From the NCBI GenBank assembly GCA_003171215.1, contig PMYN01000137.1, forward strand, positions 96,028 to 133,812: a DNA stretch of 37,785 nt, in the 5' to 3' direction. The DNA is from Gemmatimonadota bacterium (GTDB lineage Bacteria > Gemmatimonadota > Gemmatimonadetes > Gemmatimonadales > Gemmatimonadaceae). The notes under the pieces are model-generated. The model saw only the letters and a list, made by a program, of their open reading frames with translations, searched no databases and was not told where the DNA came from. Every line of letters starts with the position of its first letter. Position 1 is the first letter of the stretch. Position numbers and translations under genes: made by a program. Positions 24,673-31,272 of this stretch are shown one piece after another.

Positions 24673-27543
24673 ATGCGCCACCAATTGTACCGCCTTCCGG
24701 CCGGGAAACTCGCCATCACGATGGCGCTGCTGCTGGCCGCCTTCGTGCCCGTGACAATCAGCGCCCAGGTCACGTCGCCGAAGGAGTTCTTCGGCCACAA
24801 TATCGGCGATGACTACTGGCTTCCGAACTACACCCAGTTCCTGGCGTACTGGCAGAAGATCGCGCGACAGTCGCCCCGGGCGCACCTCGACACGATCGGC
24901 TTGAGCGCCGAGGGACGGCCGCAGCTCAGCATGGTGGTCTCCAGCCCCGAGAACATCAGGAATCTCGCGCACTACAAGGACATCGCGAAGAAGCTCGCGT
25001 ACGCGGAGATCAGCGACGCCGAGGCCCACGCGCTCGCCAAGGAAGGGAAGTCGGTGATGTGGATCGACGGCGGGCTCCACGCCAGCGAAGTGCTCGGCGC
25101 GAACCAGCTCATCGAGACGAACTACCAGTTCCTCTCGATGAACGACGAGGAGACGCTCCGGATCCTGAAGGACGTCATCATCGTCTTCGTGCACGCGAAT
25201 CCGGACGGCATGGAGCTCATCGCGAACTGGTACAACGCGGAGCCCGATCCCAAGAAGAAGAACATGAATGTCCCGCGCCTGTACCAGAAGTACATCGGGC
25301 ACGACGACAATCGCGACTTCTACATGTCGAACCAGGACGAGACGACGAACATGAACAAGCGGATGTACCTCGAATGGTACCCGCAGATCGTCTACAACCA
25401 TCACCAGACGGGACCCGCGGGCGCCGTGATGTTCGCGCCGCCCTTCCGCGATCCGGCGAACTATTTCTTCCATCCGGCGATGATCACCGGACTCGACATG
25501 GTCGGCGCCGCGATCAAGAACCGCATGGTGCTCGAGAACAAGCCCGGCGTAGTGGACCGCTCGCTCTCCTCGTACTCCACCTGGTGGAACGGTGGACTCC
25601 GCACCGAGGCGTATTTCCACAACATGATCGGCATCCTCACGGAATCGATCGGCAACCCGACGCCGATGACGATTCCGTTCGTTCCCGAGCGGCTGCTTCG
25701 CTTCGCCGACGAGGTGCTCCCGCTCCAGCCGTTTCAGGAGTGGCACTTCAGGCAGTCGATCGACTACTCGGTGACGGCGAACCGCGCGCTCCTCGACCTG
25801 CTCTCGAAGTATCGTGAAACCTTCCTGTGGAACACCTACAAGATGGGCCGCGATGAGATCCGGTGGGGCAGCGAGGACAACTGGATCGTCACGCCGCACG
25901 TGCTCGCCTACGTCGAGGCGAAGGCCGCGGCGGCCGGCGGCGGACGCGGCGGACGCGGCGGCGGTGCGCCGGCAGGCGCACCGGGCGACCTGAATCCGGA
26001 CATCGCCGCGCAGTTCGGCGGCGGCAGCGCACCCGCCGCGCTCTACGCGGAGTTCAGGAAGCCCGAGATGCGCATGCCGCGCGGCTACATCATCCCGGCG
26101 AACCAGCCCGACTTCCTCACGGCCGAGAAGTTCCTCGTGGCGCTGCAGAAGGTAGGCCTCATCGTGCATCGCGCCAGCGCGCCATTCACGGTGAATGGCA
26201 AGAGCTATCCGGCAGGTTCATATGTGGTGAAGTCGGCGCAGGCGTTCCGTCCGGACGTGCTCGACATGTTCGAACCGCAGGACCATCCGAACGACTTCAA
26301 GTATCCGGGCGCGCCGCCGACCCGTCCGTACGACAACGCGGGGTGGACGCTCGCCTTGCAGATGGGCGTGAAGTTCGACCGCGTGCTCGAAGCGTTCGAC
26401 GGACCGTTCGTGAAGCTCGACCCCCTCAAGGATCGCATCAAGCCGTCTCCGACCACCGTCGCGACGACGGGCGCGGGTTGGACGCTCTCGCCGAAGGTGA
26501 ACGATTCGTACCACGCGCTGAGCCGTCTGTGGGCGGCGGGCGCCGATGTCTACCGTTTGCAGCATTCCGCGACGATCGGTGGCAAGTCGTATCCCGCCGG
26601 CACGATGTACGTGCCTCGGAACGCGAAGAGTACGTCCGTTGCGCAGAAGTCCGCTGCGGACATCGGCGTGGAATTCGAGCCGTCCGGCGATCTCGCCTCG
26701 TCCGGTGAAAAACTGCCGCCGCTTCGCATCGGGCTGTGGGATCGCTTCGGCGGCTCGATGCCGAGCGGGCAGATGCGCTGGCTGATGGAGCAGTACGAGC
26801 TGCCGTTCCGCGTGGTGTATCCGCAGGAACTCGATGCCGGCAATCTTCGCTCGAAGTTCGACGTGCTGATCTTCCCCGAGAGCTCGATTCCGGGAACGGG
26901 CGTCGGGCGCGGCGGTCGTGGCGGCGGAGGTGGCGGCCGCGGCGGCGCGCAAGACACGACCGCGATTCCCGCGGAGTTCCGCTCGTGGATCGGCAACGTG
27001 TCGGTGGATCGCACGCTCCCGAAGCTGAAGGAGTTCCTGCAGCAGGGCGGCCGTATCGTCGCGATCGGACCGTCGTCGATCAACATCGCGCAGCAGCTGG
27101 GGCTGCCGGTCAGCAATCACCTCGTCGAGCGCACGCCGACGGGAACGGCGGGCTCGCCGCTTCCCGCCGAGAAGTACTACGTGCCCGGCTCGCTGCTCGA
27201 AGTGGCGTACGACACCACGCTCGACGCGACGCGCGGGCAGGACTCGCACGGCATCGTGTTCTTCGACAACAGCCCGGTGATGCGGCTCGGGCCGGATGCC
27301 GAGCTGAAGGGCGTGAAGCCGGTGGCGTGGTTCGAGAACGCCACGCCGCTGCGCAGCGGGTGGGCGTGGGGGCAGAACTACCTCGACGGCGGGGTGGTGA
27401 TGGCGGAGGCCAAGTACGGTCAGGGGACCGTGTACCTCTTTGGTCCGGAGATCACCTTCCGGGCGCAGCCGGCGGCGACGTTCAAGCTGCTGTTCAATGC
27501 GATTGTGGGGGGGAGCAAGGTGGACAATCGCATCGTGCCGTAA
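24673..27543 (+). CDS. Large secreted M14-family zinc carboxypeptidase-like protein
   Basis: A 956-residue exported metallopeptidase. The signal peptide is about residues 1-32 (LAITMALLLAAFVPVTISAQ). Zinc ligands are His136 and Glu139 (DGGLHASEV) and one of His243/His244 (YNHHQTG); the catalytic Glu is likely Glu324 (GILTESIGNP). NPDGME (176-181) is another M14-type motif. The C-terminal half is not catalytic and includes two Gly/Arg-rich linkers (about 420-438 and 747-762). They separate beta-rich segments and a glutamine-amidotransferase-like region (FDVLIFPESS, GGRIVAIGPSS). This long architecture is seen in secreted M14 proteins of soil bacteria. It would trim peptides or act on cell-wall peptides. 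GGAG lies about 9 bases before the ATG. Confidence 0.9.
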   Translation: MRHQLYRLPAGKLAITMALLLAAFVPVTISAQVTSPKEFFGHNIGDDYWLPNYTQFLAYWQKIARQSPRAHLDTIGLSAEGRPQLSMVVSSPENIRNLAHYKDIAKKLAYAEISDAEAHALAKEGKSVMWIDGGLHASEVLGANQLIETNYQFLSMNDEETLRILKDVIIVFVHANPDGMELIANWYNAEPDPKKKNMNVPRLYQKYIGHDDNRDFYMSNQDETTNMNKRMYLEWYPQIVYNHHQTGPAGAVMFAPPFRDPANYFFHPAMITGLDMVGAAIKNRMVLENKPGVVDRSLSSYSTWWNGGLRTEAYFHNMIGILTESIGNPTPMTIPFVPERLLRFADEVLPLQPFQEWHFRQSIDYSVTANRALLDLLSKYRETFLWNTYKMGRDEIRWGSEDNWIVTPHVLAYVEAKAAAAGGGRGGRGGGAPAGAPGDLNPDIAAQFGGGSAPAALYAEFRKPEMRMPRGYIIPANQPDFLTAEKFLVALQKVGLIVHRASAPFTVNGKSYPAGSYVVKSAQAFRPDVLDMFEPQDHPNDFKYPGAPPTRPYDNAGWTLALQMGVKFDRVLEAFDGPFVKLDPLKDRIKPSPTTVATTGAGWTLSPKVNDSYHALSRLWAAGADVYRLQHSATIGGKSYPAGTMYVPRNAKSTSVAQKSAADIGVEFEPSGDLASSGEKLPPLRIGLWDRFGGSMPSGQMRWLMEQYELPFRVVYPQELDAGNLRSKFDVLIFPESSIPGTGVGRGGRGGGGGGRGGAQDTTAIPAEFRSWIGNVSVDRTLPKLKEFLQQGGRIVAIGPSSINIAQQLGLPVSNHLVERTPTGTAGSPLPAEKYYVPGSLLEVAYDTTLDATRGQDSHGIVFFDNSPVMRLGPDAELKGVKPVAWFENATPLRSGWAWGQNYLDGGVVMAEAKYGQGTVYLFGPEITFRAQPAATFKLLFNAIVGGSKVDNRIVP

Positions 27544-27571
27544 GACAGCACGCGCACTGCAGACTTAGGAA

Positions 27572-27707
27572 CGAGTTAGCCCGTTTCTGGTTGGTTGGTT
27601 AACAGAAGTAAGAAATTAGCCCTGGCATCGAGCGCGATCGCGCGGCTCACTGCCAGGGCTAATTCTTGCACTTCAGTTAACCAACCAACCAGAAACGGGT
27701 TGACTCG
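27572..27707. repeat. Large nested inverted repeat between convergent genes
   Basis: The outer arms are a perfect 24-base inverted repeat (27580-27603 with 27676-27699), extendable to 32 bases with two mismatches (27572 and 27707 ends). Inside it lies a perfect 14-base inverted repeat (27614-27627 with 27651-27664). Between the two levels 11-12 bases also pair imperfectly. The apex holds the palindrome GCGCGATCGCGC (27632-27643). The whole 136 bases would form one long hairpin. It fills the gap between the M14 stop and the ligase stop. A bidirectional terminator or a small palindromic mobile element are the main options. Confidence 0.9.
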
Positions 27708-27710
27708 CGG

Positions 27711-29255
27711 TTAGATCTTCGCGCCTGTCGAAGCCCAGTACGGCGCACGCAGCTCCCGCTTGAGCGTCTTCCCCGCCGCACTCCGCGGAAACTCCGCCAT
27801 CACCAGCACCTCGCACAGCTGCTGGTACCGCGCCGCCACCCGCGAATTCGCCCACGAGCGCAACTCCTCGGCGCTGACCGAGAACCCTTCGCGGAGTATC
27901 ACCGCTCCGACCGGCGCCTCACCCCACTTGTCGTGCGGCACCCCGAATACCGCCACCTCGCGCACCGCCGGATGCTGCACGAGCACTTCCTCGATGTCCT
28001 TCGGATAGACGTTCACGCCGCCGGAGATGATCAGGTCCTTCTTCCGGTCCACGAGGTGCAGGAATCCGTCGTCGTCCGCGTACCCGAGATCGCCCGTGTG
28101 CAGCCAGCCGTTCACGATCGCCTGAGCGGTGAGATCGGGCCGGCCGTGATATCCCGGCATGAGCATGGGCCCTCGTCCAACGATCTCGCCCACCTCGCCC
28201 GCAGGGAGGTCGCGCCCGTTCTCGCCGACGATGCGCATTTCGTTCATGTACGTCGGGCAGCCGACGGAATCGAGCTTGCGATCGTAATCTTCGCGGTCGA
28301 GGATCGTGATGAACCCCTCGGTCAGTCCGTACAGCTCGTAGAGTGAACCGCGCGCGACGGCGCGCAGCCGCTCCTTGTGCTCGCGGTGCAGCGGCGCGCC
28401 GACGGAGCAGAGCATTTCGATCGAGGAGAGCGCTTCCTTCGTGCACGACGGTTCGTCGAGGATCGCCGCGATCTGCGACGGCACCGTCATGATGTGCGTG
28501 ACGCGCTCCCTCCTGATGGTCTCGATGAATGCGGCCGCGTCGAATTTCTTCATCAGCACGTACTTCGTGCCAAGGAAGAACGCCGGGAAGAACGTCACCA
28601 GCGCGCCGTTGAAGATCAGCGAGCCGGCGTGCATCACCACGCTCTCGGGGCGCATGCGAAACGCCGCCACGAACGTGGTGCAGTACGCCGCGCGGATCGC
28701 GTGCGTATGGACGATTCCCTTGGGCAACCCCGTGGTGCCGCTGCTGTAAATGATGTTGTAGACGTCATCGCCGTCGATGTCCGCGGTGGGCGCGTCGTCG
28801 CTCGCGCCGGAGGTCAGCTCCGAATAGCTGGCGTATCCCGCCTGGTTCGAGGCCTCCGCTCCGGCGGTGAGGATCCACCGGCTCGCGGGAATTCCCGGCA
28901 GCTGTGCCCGCGCCTCCTCGAGCACGGGCACCAGCTCCGCCGTGGACACCACCGCCGCCGCGCCGGCATCGCGCAAGAGCGAGAACAGTCCGCTGCCCCG
29001 AAGCAGCGGACTCAACGGCACGACTATGATGCCGGTCTTCGCCGCCGCCCAATAGAGCTCGATGAGCTCGAGGCAGTTCGGGACCACGAGCGCGACCGCG
29101 TCGCCTTTGCGCAGTCCCAGAGAGAGAAGCGCGTTGGCGGAGCGGTTCACTCGCAGTGAGAACTCCCGCCAGGTGAACCGCTGGCCCTCGAACACGACGC
29201 CCTCGTGATCCGGGCGATAGCGCGCGTGGTGCCCGACGATAGTGCCGAGGTGCAT
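27711..29255 (-). CDS. AMP-dependent acyl/aryl-CoA ligase
   Basis: A 514-residue adenylate-forming enzyme that activates a carboxylic acid to its CoA thioester through an acyl-AMP. Motifs in order are YSSGTTGLPKG at 170-180 (phosphate loop), YELYGLTEG at 306-314, TGDLGY at 387-392, the hinge DRKKDLIISGG at 403-413, and catalytic Lys496 (SAAGKTLKREL). Length and motifs fit medium/long-chain fatty-acid or aryl-CoA ligases; the chain cannot be set from sequence. The ATG lies 2 bases after the stop of the alpha/beta hydrolase gene, so the two form an operon diverging from the lacI-type regulator. Confidence 0.94.
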   Translation of the reverse strand: MHLGTIVGHHARYRPDHEGVVFEGQRFTWREFSLRVNRSANALLSLGLRKGDAVALVVPNCLELIELYWAAAKTGIIVVPLSPLLRGSGLFSLLRDAGAAAVVSTAELVPVLEEARAQLPGIPASRWILTAGAEASNQAGYASYSELTSGASDDAPTADIDGDDVYNIIYSSGTTGLPKGIVHTHAIRAAYCTTFVAAFRMRPESVVMHAGSLIFNGALVTFFPAFFLGTKYVLMKKFDAAAFIETIRRERVTHIMTVPSQIAAILDEPSCTKEALSSIEMLCSVGAPLHREHKERLRAVARGSLYELYGLTEGFITILDREDYDRKLDSVGCPTYMNEMRIVGENGRDLPAGEVGEIVGRGPMLMPGYHGRPDLTAQAIVNGWLHTGDLGYADDDGFLHLVDRKKDLIISGGVNVYPKDIEEVLVQHPAVREVAVFGVPHDKWGEAPVGAVILREGFSVSAEELRSWANSRVAARYQQLCEVLVMAEFPRSAAGKTLKRELRAPYWASTGAKI

Positions 29256-29257
29256 GG

Positions 29258-30067
29258 CTACGCCCCCGCCCGGGCTCGATGGCGGCCCAGAAAGTCCGAT
29301 AGCACGGGGTTCAGCTTTTCCGGCGACTCGATCGGCAGCGCGTGGCGCGAGTCGGCAACGACCCTGACCTGCGCGTTCTTCATGCGGCGTGCCCACCCTT
29401 CTTTCACGGCCACCGGCACGTAGTCCTGGTCGGACGCGACGACCAGCGTCGGCGCGTCGATGCCGCCGATCCGTTCCAGCACGCTCCATCCGATGATCGC
29501 CTCCTGCGAGGCGATGTACGCGCGCTTGTCGTTCGCCGCCATGCGTTCGCGGAACAGCTTCCGCAAATCCTCCTGTTCGGGCTTCGGAAAGAGGCGCTTC
29601 GCGAGCATCTTCCCCATTCCCTTCGGACCGAACACGCGCGAGATGATCCGGCGCAGGCGAAACGCGCGCAACTCGATGCGTGTGCGCGGCACCAGCTCCG
29701 GTCCGCTGTTCACGATCGTGAGGGTCCGGACGCACCTCGGCGAATCGACCGCGAGCTGGAACGCGGTCATCCCGCCCATCGAGAGCCCGACGACGTGCGC
29801 GGGCGCGGCGCCGAGTGAGTCGAGGAGCGAGGCGGCGTCCGCGGCGAACTGGGCGACGCTGAACGGTCCGCCGGGCTTCAGCAGGTCGCGCGACCGGCCG
29901 CTGCCGCGCGCGTCCATTGCGATGACGCGATACGATCCCTTGAGCGCCTCGATTTGGGGCGCCCAGTCGAGCGTGCTCGATCCCAGTCCATGCAGCAGCA
30001 GCACGGGTTCGCCGCTCCCGGCTTCCTCGTAGAACAGCTCGGCGTCGTTCGTTCGCAAGGTCGGCAT
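29258..30067 (-). CDS. Alpha/beta hydrolase (3-oxoadipate enol-lactonase/esterase-like)
   Basis: A 269-residue cytoplasmic alpha/beta hydrolase. LLLHGLGSS (oxyanion region), MDARGSGRS, the nucleophile elbow GLSMGGM with Ser96, Asp215 (ASDQDYVPV) and His242 (DSRHALPIE) form a complete triad. The pattern is closest to enol-lactone hydrolases and carboxylesterases. The start MPTLRTNDAELF begins the domain directly; the longer in-frame reading has no support. A TACAAT -10-like box (30106-30111 on the minus strand) and a GNRA hairpin precede it. It is first in an operon with the CoA ligase, suggesting it releases the acid that the ligase activates. Confidence 0.9.
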   Translation of the reverse strand: MPTLRTNDAELFYEEAGSGEPVLLLHGLGSSTLDWAPQIEALKGSYRVIAMDARGSGRSRDLLKPGGPFSVAQFAADAASLLDSLGAAPAHVVGLSMGGMTAFQLAVDSPRCVRTLTIVNSGPELVPRTRIELRAFRLRRIISRVFGPKGMGKMLAKRLFPKPEQEDLRKLFRERMAANDKRAYIASQEAIIGWSVLERIGGIDAPTLVVASDQDYVPVAVKEGWARRMKNAQVRVVADSRHALPIESPEKLNPVLSDFLGRHRARAGA

Positions 30068-30086
30068 CGATTCGGTCCGTAGGAGC

Positions 30087-30102
30087 CTGCGCTCTCGCGC
30101 AG
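30087..30102 (-). ncRNA. GNRA-capped hairpin in the hydrolase/ligase leader
   Basis: On the minus strand CTGCGC and GCGCAG form a perfect 6-base-pair stem closed by GAGA, a GNRA tetraloop. It lies at or just after the start predicted from the TACAAT box and about 20 bases before the ATG. It could stabilise the mRNA or act in control. It is too small to name as a known riboswitch. Confidence 0.4.
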
Positions 30103-30175
30103 ACCATTGTATTCGTTGCGGCGCCCTGGCGCACCAGTCATGTGCCCGAACAGGCGCCGTGTTGCGGATTTGCCC

Positions 30176-30203
30176 TTGACAACAAAATGCCAATACCTAT
30201 TAT
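30176..30203 (+). promoter_or_regulatory. Sigma-70-like promoter of the lacI-type operon
   Basis: A perfect TTGACA at 30176-30181 is followed after 16 bases by TATTAT at 30198-30203, the most convincing housekeeping promoter in the window. Transcription would begin near 30210, only a few bases before the ATG at 30214. It would thus give a nearly leaderless mRNA and would fix the start of the LacI-family gene. Confidence 0.8.
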
Positions 30204-30226
30204 CACATCGCTAATGCGTATAGGCA
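30188..30226. promoter_or_regulatory. Inverted repeat spanning the lacI-type promoter and start
   Basis: TGCCAATAC (30188-30196) and GTATAGGCA (30218-30226) are inverted repeats matching at 8 of 9 positions, separated by 21 bases. They bracket the -10 box, the predicted start point and the ATG. A dimeric regulator bound here would block the promoter, so autorepression by the LacI-family protein is plausible. The 21-base spacing is wider than in standard LacI operators. Confidence 0.45.
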
Positions 30227-31239
30227 ACAGTCGTGTCACGGCCACCGAGGTGGCAAGGAAGGCCGGGGTGTCGCAACCCACGGTCTCGCTCGTGCTCTCG
30301 CGCAATCCAAAAGCGAGGGTCGCGCCCGCAACTCGAGCGCGCGTCCTCAAGATCGCGCAAGAACTCGGATACCGGCCCAACCGTCTCGCGCAGGGGCTGG
30401 TTCGCCGCCGGTCGTACGCGCTCGGCGTGATCGTGCCCGGCTTCGACAATCCGGTTTACGCCGCTGTCATCTCCGGTGCCGAGAAGGTGGCGGCGCAGGC
30501 GGGATACGCCGTGCTCCTCTGTGAGGCGAAGGGCTCCGAGGTCGTGCAGCACCTCGAGGCGCTGCGCGACCGTCAGATAGATGGCGTGATCATCGCCGGC
30601 ATCGCCGCGTCCACACTTCCTGCGGCCGCGCTCGACGGACTGAACGTCGTCCTCGTCAACCAGCCATCCGAAAAATTCTCGACCGTCGGCAGCGACTCGC
30701 TGAAGGCGGGCACCATCGCCGCCGAACACCTGCTCTCGCTCGGTCATCGCCGCCTCGCGTTCCTCGGTCCCGCTGACGCGATCCCCGCGTTCCGCCTGCG
30801 CGAGCGCGGGTTCGTCACAGCCTTGCGCGGCTCCGGCGTTTCTCTCCCGTCGGAGTTCCTCCATCGTGCCGCGGCAACGGTGGCCGGCGGACTCGCCGGC
30901 ATGCGCGCGTTGCTCGCGCTCTCCGAGCGGCCCACGGCCGTGTTCTGCGCGAACGATCTCATGGCGCTCGGCGCGCACAAGGCCTGTTCGGTTGCCGGAG
31001 TCGGGCTTCCGCGAGATCTCTCGCTGCTCGGATGCGACGATATCGAGATGGCACAGCTCGTCACGCCGGAGCTCTCGACGATTTCGCTGCCGGCGCGCGA
31101 ACTCGGCGCGCGCGCCGTTCGCCTCCTGCTCAAACAGATCGACGCGGACGGCGCGCTGCCGCCCGCCTCGCAATTGCTTGCCGTGAAGCTCGTCGTCCGC
31201 GGAACCATGGGTCAGCACACACCCGCCCAATCCAGGTAG
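30214..31239 (+). CDS. LacI-family transcriptional regulator
   Basis: A 341-residue regulator of the usual family length. The helix-turn-helix is at residues 8-28 (VTATEVARKAGVSQPTVSLVL) and the hinge helix at about 50-62 (ELGYRPNRLAQGL). A periplasmic-binding-protein-like sensor domain follows (ALGVIVPGFDNPVYAAVISG, LVNQPSEKFSTVGSDSLKAG, CANDLMALGAHKA, LLGCDDIEMAQLVTPELSTI). In-frame ATGs at 30142 and 30187 lie upstream of or inside the TTGACA/TATTAT promoter and are rejected. It is the first gene of a seven-gene colinear set; the TonB receptor starts 33 bases downstream. Its ligand is unknown. Confidence 0.94.
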   Translation: MRIGNSRVTATEVARKAGVSQPTVSLVLSRNPKARVAPATRARVLKIAQELGYRPNRLAQGLVRRRSYALGVIVPGFDNPVYAAVISGAEKVAAQAGYAVLLCEAKGSEVVQHLEALRDRQIDGVIIAGIAASTLPAAALDGLNVVLVNQPSEKFSTVGSDSLKAGTIAAEHLLSLGHRRLAFLGPADAIPAFRLRERGFVTALRGSGVSLPSEFLHRAAATVAGGLAGMRALLALSERPTAVFCANDLMALGAHKACSVAGVGLPRDLSLLGCDDIEMAQLVTPELSTISLPARELGARAVRLLLKQIDADGALPPASQLLAVKLVVRGTMGQHTPAQSR

Positions 31240-31272
31240 TCCCCAAGAGCAGACCTTCAGAGGAGGAGTTTG

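Noticed and set aside
27572-27707. Inverted repeat considered as a pair of insertion-sequence ends
   Set aside because: Only 72 bases lie between the outer arms, with no transposase and no clear target-site duplication. A palindromic element or terminator fits better.
27711-30134. One 807-codon open frame that would fuse extra N-terminal sequence to the CoA ligase
   Set aside because: The upstream part is Arg-rich out-of-frame translation of the alpha/beta hydrolase gene. The ligase domain begins cleanly at the ATG at 29255.
30142-30213. Upstream extension of the LacI-family gene with two in-frame ATGs
   Set aside because: The TTGACA/TATTAT promoter lies inside this stretch, and the helix-turn-helix already begins a few residues after the ATG at 30214, as usual for the family.
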